Source of the DNA: a candidate division NC10 bacterium CSP1-5
Lineage (GTDB): Bacteria; Methylomirabilota; Methylomirabilia; Methylomirabilales; CSP1-5
Length of the DNA stretch: 64,000 nt
Direction: 5' to 3'
Assembly (NCBI GenBank): GCA_001443495.1
Contig: LDXR01000002.1
Coordinates: 62,001-126,000 of the forward strand
Shown here: one piece after another, positions 29,333 through 37,299 of the stretch
Numbering within the stretch: the stretch's first letter is position 1
Layout: each line of letters begins with the position of its first letter
Made by a program: the position numbers and the translations under genes
Notes under the pieces: model-generated
What the model was told of the DNA's origin: nothing
The model's input: the letters and a program-made list of their open reading frames with translations, nothing else
Database searches by the model: none

Positions 29333-30682
29333 CTAGAACATGTAGATAACCTCGAGCTGGATAATGTTCTGGTCGTCTCGGGCACTTCCAAAGAAGAGTT
29401 TGTCTCCACCCGAGAAATCGTATCGGTACTCAAGCCGGGTCAGGACGTGGTCGAATAACTTGTAGTGCAATGTGAGGGTGGCTTCGTAGAGATCTGCCCC
29501 CACGAGGGTCTGAAGTGGGTCCGTAGGGTCGGTGGCGCTTGTCCGAACCCCATCGTCATCGCGGAAGTATTCTCCTCGCAGGGCCACCCCGAACTTGTCT
29601 GTGAAGTCGTAATTGGCGACTACAGCGACACCCCACCACTGGGCGTCGCGGCCGATGGCGGCGACATTCTCCTCCCGGCCATAGTCGAAGTTGGCCAGCA
29701 AGGTAAAGTCCTTGAACGGCTTGAGGGTGGGAACCACATCTATAACCCACCGCGAGTTCTTGTCGTTGTTGTTCTGCTCTGCTCCCCAGATGCCATTTAC
29801 CGCGACGGAGAAGATCTCGGCGGGGGTGAACACGGCTTGGCCGATGAATGTCTTGGCATCGTTATTGTCAATGGCGTTGTCCCAGCCGTTCACCACCCCG
29901 GCTGTAACGTTGAACGTGGGGTGGAGGGGATAGCTGAGGAGCAGGCCGGTGTGGGTGAAGGGGATGGCGAACCCAAAAAGATACGAGTGGCTGATGTTGA
30001 AATTGGCTGTTCTCTTAATCACCTCCGCGCCCAACAGGGTTATAAACTTTCCGAGCTTGAGATCGAGGCCTTCCCCTACCGGAGCCTTGTACGTTACATA
30101 CCCTTCCGTTAGCTCGAAAGTGTTGGTGTCAGATATCCCATCGCCGGTCCAATCCGCCGTGAACACTCGCGCATCGTGGCCGACGCTGAAGACCAGGCCA
30201 TAACCGAGGGGCGATTCCGATGTGCTGGTCTTGAGCAACGAAAGCTCGGCGGCGTTAAAGGTAAAGGTATTGGCGTCGAGATCAAAGACGTGAAAGCGGC
30301 TATCCTGAGGTTCGGGCTTGTTGAAGTTATAGTTGTAGGTTGCCGCCACATAGCCGCCGATCTCGGTCTCTTTGAAAAACTTGAAGACCGAGGATTCCTC
30401 CAGAGCCTTGAGGCGCTCGCTCAAGCTCGGCGTCTCGGGCTTTGCTGTGGCCCCTGGAGAGGCAGGAGTCTGGACTGCTGCCGGTACCATCTGGACCTTC
30501 TCACTCTCTTGAACCTGCTTCTCGAGGCGCTCCACCCGTTGCATCAGCTGCTGGATGACCTGATCCCTTGCCTTGAGTTCTTTTTCGAGTACCCCCATCT
30601 GGGGATCTGCTGCCCAGAGGAACGGATGAGGGTGAAGCAGGCTCAGGATTGTCACGAGGGTCACCGCTCGGATGCGTCCCAT
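29333..30682 (-). CDS. Outer-membrane porin (BBP2/OmpL-like beta-barrel)
   Basis: 449 residues. The start at 30682 has a textbook AAGGAGGT and gives a signal peptide (MGRIRAVTLVTILSLLHPHP, cleavage after LWA). A short coiled coil follows (KELKARDQVIQQLMQRVERL), then a barrel of the BBP2 type: GGYVAATYNYNFNKP, alternating strands, FELTEGYVTYKAP, GRDAQWWGVAVVANYD, ending in the aromatic LEVIYMF typical of outer-membrane barrels. It lies 81 bp after amt1 with no terminator between, so it probably supplies a nitrogenous solute or ion to the periplasm. Substrate unknown. Confidence 0.85.
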   Translation of the reverse strand: MGRIRAVTLVTILSLLHPHPFLWAADPQMGVLEKELKARDQVIQQLMQRVERLEKQVQESEKVQMVPAAVQTPASPGATAKPETPSLSERLKALEESSVFKFFKETEIGGYVAATYNYNFNKPEPQDSRFHVFDLDANTFTFNAAELSLLKTSTSESPLGYGLVFSVGHDARVFTADWTGDGISDTNTFELTEGYVTYKAPVGEGLDLKLGKFITLLGAEVIKRTANFNISHSYLFGFAIPFTHTGLLLSYPLHPTFNVTAGVVNGWDNAIDNNDAKTFIGQAVFTPAEIFSVAVNGIWGAEQNNNDKNSRWVIDVVPTLKPFKDFTLLANFDYGREENVAAIGRDAQWWGVAVVANYDFTDKFGVALRGEYFRDDDGVRTSATDPTDPLQTLVGADLYEATLTLHYKLFDHVLTRLEYRYDFSGGDKLFFGSARDDQNIIQLEVIYMF

Positions 30683-30763
30683 AGTGTACCTCCTTACTGA
30701 GGCGTTTCCCTGACGATCGCTTGCCGCACATTCAACGTTGTGCAACTCTTCCCCTGATCCCAA

Positions 30764-32272
30764 TTACTGTGTCCCCTCGCGGGCCGGGGCCATCGCCATC
30801 TGGCGCGCCATCCCGCTGGCAGCTCCCGGAACGTGCTCGGTGAGAGGAGTTTGAAAGTCCGGGTAAGCGCTGATCCCGTGCTCGCCAAGGTCCAGTCCCT
30901 CCATCTCTTCCTCGGGGCTCACCCGGAGTCCGACAGTCGCCTTGATAATCGCCCAGAAGAGGAGGCTGATCGCGAAGGCGAAGACTCCGACGGCGGCCAC
31001 ACCGATGAGTTGGGCGGTGAAGAGCTTCCACCCGCCCCCGTAGAGGAGCCCGTTGCCGGTGGTGTTCGGCATGAACTGGTCTTGGGCGAGCAGGCCGAGC
31101 ATCAAGGTCCCGAAGACGCCGCATGCGAGGTGCACCGAGATGGCCCCCACCGGATCATCCACTCTGATTCGGTCAAAGAAAAGGACCGAGAGGACCACCA
31201 GGACCCCGGCACCGAGGCCGATGATCAGCGAGTCTGCGACGCTGACGAAGGCGCACGGCGCAGTGATGGCCACGAGACCTGCCAGGGCGCCGTTGAGGAT
31301 CATGGTGAGGTCCGGCTTCTTGAGCAGCAGCCAGGCCGCGACGGAGGCGCTGACTGCCGCAGCCGCTGCGGCCGTGTTCGTCGTCGTGGCGATCCGGGCG
31401 ATAGCATTCCAGTCCGCGGCCATGGTGCTCCCCGGATTGAACCCGAACCAGCCGAACCAGAGGACGAAGACCCCGAGGGTGGCGGAGGTGATGCTGTGCC
31501 CCGGGATCGGGTTGATCTTCCCACCCTTCCCATATTTCCCGATTCGAGCCCCCAGCATGATGGCCCCGGCCAGTGCAGCCCAGCCCCCGACCGAGTGGAC
31601 CACGGTGGAGCCCGCGAAGTCGAACATCCCCAGTTTCGCCAGCCATCCTCCCCCCCAGATCCAGTGACCGATGATCGGGTAGATGATCCCGACCATGAGA
31701 AACGAGAACAGGTAGAATGAACCGAACTTGATCCGCTCGGCCACCGCGCCCGAAACGATGGTGGCGGCGGTCCCGGCGAAGACCAGTTGGAAAAAGAACT
31801 TGGCCCACAGAGGCGTCCCCGTCCAATTGAGAGAGCCGTACACCCCTTGATAGGCATCCCCGGTGGCCGGGCTGTTATCGAGGCCGGTCAGGAAGAACAG
31901 CCCCTGCGTCCCGAAGAAGGAGGTGCCGTCGGCGAACATGAGCCCGAAGCCCAGGACCAGGAAGGCCAAGGAAGCGGCGCAAAAAACGACGAAGTTCTTG
32001 GCGAGGACTGTCACGGTGTTCTTGGCCCGACAGAACCCAGACTCCACCATGGCGAAGCCCAGGTTCATGAAGAAGACCAGAAAGGCCGTGAGAAGCGTCC
32101 ACATGGTGTCCATGGCCACCTTTGAGTCAGTCAGTTTATCGGCTAGCTCCTTGGTGAACGGGACCAGTTCGGGAGCCTTCGCCGCCTCGCCAGCCCAAAG
32201 CAGTCCCGGGAGCAATGTCCCTCCCAGAACTAAAGCGACCAACAGCCACATTGTTGGAAGGTGCCTGCGCAT
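30764..32272 (-). CDS. amtB: Ammonium transporter (Amt family), copy 1
   Basis: Inner-membrane ammonium channel with 11 core helices. An N-terminal signal-like helix (LLVALVLGGTLLPGLLWA) is present, as in many bacterial Amts. The twin-His pore residues are found in DFAGSTVVHSVGGWAALAG and SVHLACGVFGTLMLGLL. 502 residues. AGGAGG precedes the ATG. It is encoded 85 bp after P-II, the usual glnK-amtB pairing in which P-II plugs the channel when nitrogen is ample, and is followed by a porin gene. Confidence 0.95.
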   Translation of the reverse strand: MRRHLPTMWLLVALVLGGTLLPGLLWAGEAAKAPELVPFTKELADKLTDSKVAMDTMWTLLTAFLVFFMNLGFAMVESGFCRAKNTVTVLAKNFVVFCAASLAFLVLGFGLMFADGTSFFGTQGLFFLTGLDNSPATGDAYQGVYGSLNWTGTPLWAKFFFQLVFAGTAATIVSGAVAERIKFGSFYLFSFLMVGIIYPIIGHWIWGGGWLAKLGMFDFAGSTVVHSVGGWAALAGAIMLGARIGKYGKGGKINPIPGHSITSATLGVFVLWFGWFGFNPGSTMAADWNAIARIATTTNTAAAAAAVSASVAAWLLLKKPDLTMILNGALAGLVAITAPCAFVSVADSLIIGLGAGVLVVLSVLFFDRIRVDDPVGAISVHLACGVFGTLMLGLLAQDQFMPNTTGNGLLYGGGWKLFTAQLIGVAAVGVFAFAISLLFWAIIKATVGLRVSPEEEMEGLDLGEHGISAYPDFQTPLTEHVPGAASGMARQMAMAPAREGTQ

Positions 32273-32357
32273 TTGATCTCCTCCTCTCTTTCGTCTGATG
32301 AGGTCGACGCCTCGGGCCCGCGGCGCCTCGCCGGAGGTCGAGGGGCCTCACAGGCTG

Positions 32358-32696
32358 CTACAACGCCGCCTCGCCGGTCTCCCCCGTGCGGATGCGGAGC
32401 ACCTCCTTCAAATCGTAGACGGCGATCTTGCCATCGCCGATCTTTCCGGTGCGGGCCGCCTCCATGGCCACCCTGATTGCCTCATCCGCCATCGTGTCTG
32501 ACAGGAGGACCTCGATCTTGACCTTCGGGAGGAAACTGATCGTATACTCGCTTCCTCGGTACAGCTCTGTCCGGCCGCGCTGTCGTCCGAATCCCCGGAC
32601 TTCCGTTACGGTCATCCCCTGAATCCCCATCTTGGTGAGTGCATCTTTTACGTCGTCGAGCTTGTGGGGTCGGACGATGAATTCGATCTTTTTCAC
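32358..32696 (-). CDS. glnK: P-II nitrogen regulatory protein (GlnK/GlnB)
   Basis: With the GTG at 32696 the protein has 112 residues, the standard P-II length, and starts MKKIEFIVRPHKLDDVKDAL. GGGAGG lies 8 nt before this GTG; two in-frame GTGs at 32705 and 32702 are too close to it. The T-loop has Tyr51 in TELYRGSEY, the uridylylation site, and the B- and C-loop ligands are normal (RTGKIGDGKIAV, RIRTGE). It senses ATP/ADP and 2-oxoglutarate and should gate Amt. An intrinsic terminator ends only about 20 nt before the start (see 32716-32758). Confidence 0.95.
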   Translation of the reverse strand: MKKIEFIVRPHKLDDVKDALTKMGIQGMTVTEVRGFGRQRGRTELYRGSEYTISFLPKVKIEVLLSDTMADEAIRVAMEAARTGKIGDGKIAVYDLKEVLRIRTGETGEAAL

Positions 32697-32715
32697 CGGC
32701 ACCACCTCCCTTCAT

Positions 32716-32758
32716 GGAAAAAAAGAAAAGGACGCCCCACGTTGCGTGAGGCGTCCTT
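32716..32758 (-). terminator. Intrinsic terminator in the glnK leader (candidate attenuator)
   Basis: Minus-strand hairpin with a 9-bp stem AAGGACGCC/GGCGTCCTT (32728-32758), an inner CACG/CGTG stem, and a T-rich run TTTTCTTTTTTT down to 32716. The glnK GTG follows 20 nt later, with its Shine-Dalgarno in between, so no promoter fits downstream of it. A second hairpin, CTCCGG/CCGGAG, lies just upstream at 32766-32790. Transcripts entering glnK must read through this terminator. Confidence 0.75.
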
Positions 32759-32935
32759 GCCTCTCCTCCGGTCGTCACATTGCGCCGGAGATCTGGAGCA
32801 ACCTAATTCAGGAATTGTGCCAAGAGCGACTAACTGCGACCCGGCAGCTTGAAGTATTGAAGTCTCAACGCCTTCCGCGGATTCCGACCTCGGGTCCCGT
32901 CGCCCAGCGACTTCTCCGTTCTGCTCAATGCTTCC

Positions 32936-33127
32936 TCATTTCCGATCGGGCATGCCTACACGATAGGCATTCGTAGTGGTCCCGTTCCGCTGTATGCCGG
33001 GATCGTGCGCCTCCGGTGTCTCTGCTCCGCAGAGGGGACAGAATGACATGCACAGGACGCAGAATCGCGTCTCGCAGGTCGTGCAGGTTATCGATGTCGG
33101 CTGGTGAGCTGCCTCCATGCGGTCCAT
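32936..33127 (-). CDS. Small Cys-rich (zinc-ribbon-like) protein
   Basis: 63 residues with three closely spaced Cys pairs, CTTCETRFCVLCMSFCPLCG, which would bind one or two zinc ions. The C-terminus is polar. The ATG at 33127 has GGAGGG 5 nt upstream. It lies between the ANTAR regulator and the glnK leader, on the same strand, 94 bp after the former. No known family recognised; it may be a DNA/RNA- or protein-binding mini-protein or a spurious frame with chance Cys codons. Start and reality are both uncertain. Confidence 0.45.
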   Translation of the reverse strand: MDRMEAAHQPTSITCTTCETRFCVLCMSFCPLCGAETPEAHDPGIQRNGTTTNAYRVGMPDRK

Positions 33128-33221
33128 ACGTCCCTCCATGACCCGACCATCCCTAGGCATCCGTGTCCGTCTTCCCCGGGCGCCTTCCAGTCATTATCAG
33201 CACGTTCAGGGAGCGCGAACG

Positions 33222-33827
33222 TCATCGTCCCAGATCGTTTGTCGTGCCCCTCGATACCTCCTCGGCGGTGAGGAGCGCTCGGGCGATATCGACCATGGGC
33301 CTGCGACTCTTCATGCTGGCCTTGCGGATGCGGGTAAACGCCTCGCCTTCTGCCAGCCCCTCCCGCTCCATCAGGATCCCCTTGGCTCGCTCGATCACCT
33401 TCCGCTCCTCGAGCGACCTCTTGAGGTTCGCATTCTCCGTGCGGAGGGTCATGAATTCGCGAAACCGCCCGATGGCCAATTCGATGGCCGGCTGAAGCTC
33501 GTCTTCCCGGACTGGCTTGATGAGATAGGCCATCACCCCTGCCTCGGTGGCCCGCCGAATCGTCTGCGAGTCCCGGTGGCTGGTGAGAATGACGATGGGA
33601 GTCGGGACCTCCTCCATGATCTGCCGGGCAGCGGTGATGCCGTCCACTCCCGGCAGCCCCACCGCCATGAAGATCAAGTCCGGCTGGATGGACCGGGTCA
33701 GATCCAATCCCTCTTGAGCCCCTACGGCTTCACTCACCACGGAGCATTCCAGGCCGTTGAGGGCATCCCGTAGGAGGACCCGGGACGATCTGCTGTCGTC
33801 AACGATGAGGACCCGCCGTGCTCCCAT
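33222..33827 (-). CDS. ANTAR-domain regulator with pseudo-receiver (NasT/AmiR type)
   Basis: 201 residues. Residues 1-120 form a receiver fold (RRVLIVDDSRSSRVLLRDAL, LTSHRD, AYLIKPVREDEL). The phospho-acceptor Asp is replaced by Ala (LIFMAVGLPG where LxxMDVxxPG is expected; codon GCG), while the acidic pair and Lys stay. After a short coiled coil comes an ANTAR RNA-binding domain at residues about 140-195 (VIERAKGILMEREGLAEGEA, IRKASMKSRRPMVDIA). Such proteins bind paired hairpins in leader RNA and prevent termination, often for nitrogen genes. GGAGG precedes the ATG at 33827. Natural targets in this block include the glnK leader. Confidence 0.88.
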   Translation of the reverse strand: MGARRVLIVDDSRSSRVLLRDALNGLECSVVSEAVGAQEGLDLTRSIQPDLIFMAVGLPGVDGITAARQIMEEVPTPIVILTSHRDSQTIRRATEAGVMAYLIKPVREDELQPAIELAIGRFREFMTLRTENANLKRSLEERKVIERAKGILMEREGLAEGEAFTRIRKASMKSRRPMVDIARALLTAEEVSRGTTNDLGR

Positions 33828-33899
33828 TTGCCTCCACGTGTAGTTCCCTGCCCGGTTCTCGCTTCGGCCTCGTCGGGGGCGCATTTCATCTTGTGACAG

Positions 33900-33984
33900 A
33901 CAATGGAGCAATAGAGCATTAGACCGCAATGGAGCATGGTGATTCCCAATTCATTGCTCTATTGTTCCACTGCTCCATTGCTCC
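33900..33984. repeat. Inverted array of degenerate octamers downstream of glnA
   Basis: Right arm (about 33952-33984): four tandem octamers ATTGCTCT, ATTGTTCC, ACTGCTCC, ATTGCTCC. Left arm (about 33903-33936): the reverse complement, GGAGCAAT, AGAGCATT and partial copies. The arms can pair into a long imperfect hairpin. No coding potential. It occupies most of the 184 bp between glnA and the ANTAR gene. Confidence 0.75.
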
Positions 33985-34013
33985 AAAGTAAACGCATTTC
34001 GTGCGTTTACTTT
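33985..34013 (-). terminator. Hairpin terminator overlapping the glnA stop codon
   Basis: Perfect 12-bp stem AAAGTAAACGCA/TGCGTTTACTTT with a 5-nt loop. Its first bases on the minus strand are the TAA stop of glnA. No long T-run follows, but the stem itself ends in TTTACTTT. Confidence 0.6.
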
Positions 34014-35436
34014 AGATGTCAAAGTACAGCGCGAACTCCCACGGATGAGGCCGCAGCCGGATTGCATCGACCTCATTCTTTCGCTTGTACTCAATCCAGG
34101 TCTCGATCAGGTCCGGGGTGAAGACATCCCCCTTCAGGAGGAACTTATGATTCTCCTCCAAAGCGTCCAGGACCCGATCCAGGCTTCCCGGGAGCTGCTT
34201 CACCTTGGCTGCCTCCTCCGGCTCCAGCTCGTACAGGTCTTTGTCAATCGGCTTCCCCGGGTCGATCTTGTTCTGGACCCCGTCCAGGCCCGCCATCAGC
34301 ATCGCGGCGAAGCAGAGGTAGGGGTTACAGGAGGGATCTGGCGTCCGAAACTCGACCCGCTTGGCCTTCTCGCTTCGGCTATAGACGGGGATCCGGGCGC
34401 AGGCACTTCGGTTCCGCTGGCTGTAGACGAGATTGATCGGCGCCTCGTAGCCGGGCACCAGCCGCCGGTAGCTGTTGGTGGTCGGGGCGATCAAGGCACA
34501 CAGCGCCTCGGCGTGCTTGAGGAGCCCTCCGATGTAGTAGAGGGCCATCTTGGAGACATCGCCGTAGCCTCCAAGCTCGAAGAAGAGGTTCTTGCCCTTC
34601 TTCCAGAGGCTCTGGTGGACGTGCATCCCCGAGCCGTTGTCCATGAAGATCGGCTTGGGCATGAAGGTCACCGTCTTGCCCCACTTCCTTGCCACGTTCT
34701 TGGTGCAGTACTTGTACCACATGACGTTATCACCCATCCGGGTCAGGGTGCCGAAGCGCATGTCGATCTCCGCCTGCCCGGCGGTTCCCACCTCGTGGTG
34801 GTGGACCTCGCACTTCACCCCCACGCTCTCCAGGGCCAAAAGCATCTCACTTCGGATGTCCTGCTGCTTGTCCATGGGGGGCACCGGGAAGTACCCCTGC
34901 TTGTAGCGGGGCTTGTAGCCCAGGTTTGGCCGCTCCGGCGTCCCCTCCTTGCCGGAGTTCCAAAAACCCTCCTCGGAGTCGATATGGTAGGACCCGTGGT
35001 TGTAGCTCTGGTCGAACCGGATGTCGTCGAAGATGAAAAACTCGAGCTCAGGCCCAAAGTAGCTGGTGTCGCCGATCCCCGTCTGCTTGAGATAGGCCTC
35101 GGCCTTCTGGGCGACGTAGCGGGGATCTCGGCTGTAGGGCTGGCCCGTCACCGGATCCTTGACGTTGCAAATGAGGACAAGGGTCGGGACCGAGAGACAG
35201 GGATCCATGGCGGCGGTCGCCGGATCGGCCACCAGGAGCATGTCGGATTCGTGGATGTGCTGGAAGCCCCGGATCGATGAGCCGTCGAATCCGATGCCCT
35301 CCTCGAAGAGCCCCTCGTTCAGCTCTGCGGTAGAGAGTGAGAAGTGCTGCCAAAGCCCGGGCAAATCGATGAACCGGAGATCGACGATCTTTGCCCCTTT
35401 CTCCTTCGCCAGCTTGATGACTTCCTTGGGTGTCAT
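34012..35436 (-). CDS. glnA: Glutamine synthetase type I
   Basis: ATP-dependent synthesis of glutamine from glutamate and ammonium. 474 residues with the start at 35436 (AGGAGG upstream; the N-terminus then reads [20 protein letters not shown]). Key motifs: [10 protein letters not shown], catalytic [15 protein letters not shown] region, [20 protein letters not shown], the ATP-site stretch [12 protein letters not shown]. Tyr of the adenylylation loop is present ([10 protein letters not shown]), so regulation by a GlnE-type adenylyltransferase is possible (GSI-beta). It lies 94 bp after amt2 on the same strand. Confidence 0.96.
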   Translation of the reverse strand: MTPKEVIKLAKEKGAKIVDLRFIDLPGLWQHFSLSTAELNEGLFEEGIGFDGSSIRGFQHIHESDMLLVADPATAAMDPCLSVPTLVLICNVKDPVTGQPYSRDPRYVAQKAEAYLKQTGIGDTSYFGPELEFFIFDDIRFDQSYNHGSYHIDSEEGFWNSGKEGTPERPNLGYKPRYKQGYFPVPPMDKQQDIRSEMLLALESVGVKCEVHHHEVGTAGQAEIDMRFGTLTRMGDNVMWYKYCTKNVARKWGKTVTFMPKPIFMDNGSGMHVHQSLWKKGKNLFFELGGYGDVSKMALYYIGGLLKHAEALCALIAPTTNSYRRLVPGYEAPINLVYSQRNRSACARIPVYSRSEKAKRVEFRTPDPSCNPYLCFAAMLMAGLDGVQNKIDPGKPIDKDLYELEPEEAAKVKQLPGSLDRVLDALEENHKFLLKGDVFTPDLIETWIEYKRKNEVDAIRLRPHPWEFALYFDI

Positions 35437-35530
35437 ACTCTCCCTCCTCAGAAGGCTGGGCCCGTGAAGGGCCACGGTGGTTGAAACGCCTCTGTGCGGA
35501 ATCACGGATCAGGATACCGGAGTCTCCGAC

Positions 35531-36964
35531 TCACGGTGTGGTGCGGGGCCTGGTCTTCTCCACAGGCTGCTGGAGGGAGGCGCCCCCCACCCGGGCGTAC
35601 TCGCCGTAGGCGGGAAGGTCCAGGGCATAGGCGCTCTCGCTATGCTGGGCGAGGTCGAGCCCCTGGATCTCCTCCTCTTCCGAAACCCGCAGTCCCATGG
35701 TCACATCGAGGACCTTCAGGATGATCGTGGTGCCGACGAAGGCCAAGACCCAGGTCGCCACGACGGCGATGATCTGGGCCTTCATCAGGCCGGGGTTGCC
35801 GTAGAAGAGCCCGTCAGCGCCCGCCTCATTGATGGCCTTGGAGGCGAAGAGGCCCGTGGCCACCGCCCCCCAGGTCCCGCCGACGCCGTGGACCCCCACC
35901 ACATCCAGGGAGTCGTCGTAGCCGAGCTTCGTCTTCAGATTGCCAGCCGTGTAGCAGAGGACCCCGGCCCCAACCCCAATGATGATCGAGGGGAGCGGCG
36001 CGACGAAGCCGGAGGCCGGGGTGATGGCGACGAGCCCTGCCACCGCCCCTGAGGCCGCGCCGAGGACGGTCGGTTTGCCTTTGGCAATCCACTCGGCAAA
36101 CATCCAGGCCAGCGCCGCCGCCGCCGTCGCGGTGTTGGTGACGACAAAGGCGCTCGTGGCTAAGCTGCCAGCCCCCAAGGCGCTGCCCGCGTTGAAGCCA
36201 AACCACCCGACCCACAGCATGGAGGCGCCGATGACAGAGAAGGGGAGGTTATGCGGAGGCATCGGTTCTTGCCCATAGCCGCGGCGCTTTCCGATGATGA
36301 TGGCGGCGGCCAGGGCCGAGATCCCCGAGCTGATGTGCACCACCGTCCCCCCGGCGAAATCGAGCGCCCCCAACTCCCGGAGCCAGCCCTTCACGCCCCA
36401 CACCCAATGGGCCAGCGGATCGTAGATAAAGGTGGCCCACAAGAGCATGAAGACCAGGAAGGTGCTGAACTTCATCCGCTCGGCAAAGGCCCCGGTGATC
36501 AGGGCGGGGGTGATGATGGCGAACATGAGCTGGTAGATCATGAACGCCTGGTGAGGAATCGTTGCGGAGTAGTCCGGATAGGGTTCCAGCCCCACCCCAG
36601 TCAGCCCGATCCAGTCCAGCCCGCCGATCAGCCCCGCTTTATCCGGCCCGAAGGCGAGGCTGTAGCCCCAGAGGACCCATTGGATGCTGATCACGGCCGC
36701 GAGGATGAAGCTGTGCATGATGGTGCCGAGGGCGTTCTTCCTCCGCACCAACCCCCCGTAGAAGAGGAAGAGGCCGGGGATGGTCATCATGAGCACCAGG
36801 GCCGACGAGGTCAGCATCCACGCCGTGTCGCCCGAATCGATCTTGGGGGGCGGGGGGGCCGCCTGCTGGGCCTCTTGGGCAAAGGCGGCCCAGGGAACGA
36901 AAAGGGTCACAACCCAAAGAAGGAGAGAAATAAGGAACCAGAGTCGTACGTTTCTCGACACCAT
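35531..36964 (-). CDS. amtB: Ammonium transporter (Amt family), copy 2
   Basis: 477 residues with a signal peptide (LWFLISLLLWVVTLFVPWAA, cleavage after AFA). Twin His in DFAGGTVVHISSGISALAA and VHGVGGTWGAVATGLFA; the phenylalanine gate region and 11 helices are normal. The start at 36964 is set by GGAGGGACG just upstream and the signal peptide; a longer frame to 37054 would run through a sigma-54-like site. Its sequence is clearly different from copy 1, so this is not a recent duplicate. Co-transcription with glnA is likely. Confidence 0.95.
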   Translation of the reverse strand: MVSRNVRLWFLISLLLWVVTLFVPWAAFAQEAQQAAPPPPKIDSGDTAWMLTSSALVLMMTIPGLFLFYGGLVRRKNALGTIMHSFILAAVISIQWVLWGYSLAFGPDKAGLIGGLDWIGLTGVGLEPYPDYSATIPHQAFMIYQLMFAIITPALITGAFAERMKFSTFLVFMLLWATFIYDPLAHWVWGVKGWLRELGALDFAGGTVVHISSGISALAAAIIIGKRRGYGQEPMPPHNLPFSVIGASMLWVGWFGFNAGSALGAGSLATSAFVVTNTATAAAALAWMFAEWIAKGKPTVLGAASGAVAGLVAITPASGFVAPLPSIIIGVGAGVLCYTAGNLKTKLGYDDSLDVVGVHGVGGTWGAVATGLFASKAINEAGADGLFYGNPGLMKAQIIAVVATWVLAFVGTTIILKVLDVTMGLRVSEEEEIQGLDLAQHSESAYALDLPAYGEYARVGGASLQQPVEKTRPRTTP

Positions 36965-37043
36965 CGTCCCTCCTTTCGGACCTCGTTGGCCGTTAGAGGC
37001 ATGAAATCTGTGTGCTGAACACGAAAAGTCCTCGCCCGCGTAA

Positions 37044-37058
37044 GCATCCGGCATGCCA
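37044..37058 (-). promoter_or_regulatory. Sigma-54-like promoter upstream of amt2
   Basis: Minus-strand TGGCATG-CCGG-ATGC matches the -24/-12 pattern TGGCACG-N4-TTGC at all but two bases and keeps GG-N10-GC. Transcription would begin near 37033, 69 nt before amt2. Fits nitrogen control, but no enhancer site was identified. Confidence 0.5.
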
Positions 37059-37196
37059 GCGGGCCTGGACCTTGTAAGTCATTGGTCTTGTTGTTTGGGA
37101 CCCAGGAGGGCCTTCCTACGGATCGCCTAAAAGGAGAGCAGGGGGCGGGCGAGTCCCAAGAGGTTGCCCATATTGTAGGCAATCCGACCTTTCACC

Positions 37197-37226
37197 TTGA
37201 CAAAGGGGCGAGGCTGCCGCTATAAG
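37197..37226 (+). promoter_or_regulatory. Sigma-70 promoter of glgA
   Basis: TTGACA at 37197-37202, 18-nt spacer, TATAAG at 37221-37226. Start near 37233. This and the site at 37044 account for most of the 335-bp divergent gap between amt2 and glgA. Confidence 0.75.
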
Positions 37227-37250
37227 CTATGAAAGGCGCCAAAGAGGTGC

Positions 37251-37288
37251 GAACGGGGATCATTGGCTTGATCCCCGTTCCTGTTTTC
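37251..37288 (+). terminator. Terminator-like hairpin in the glgA leader
   Basis: Perfect 12-bp stem GAACGGGGATCA/TGATCCCCGTTC with a 6-nt loop, then CTGTTTTC. It lies between the glgA promoter and its ATG (12 nt after the T-run). Could attenuate glgA or stabilise its mRNA; the T-run is short. Confidence 0.55.
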
Positions 37289-37299
37289 AGGGGGGGCGC

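Noticed and set aside
32807-32823. TTGGCAC on the minus strand before glnK as a sigma-54 promoter
   Set aside because: The -24 half is perfect, but the -12 half has GA instead of GC at the right spacing. Left as an unproven possibility.
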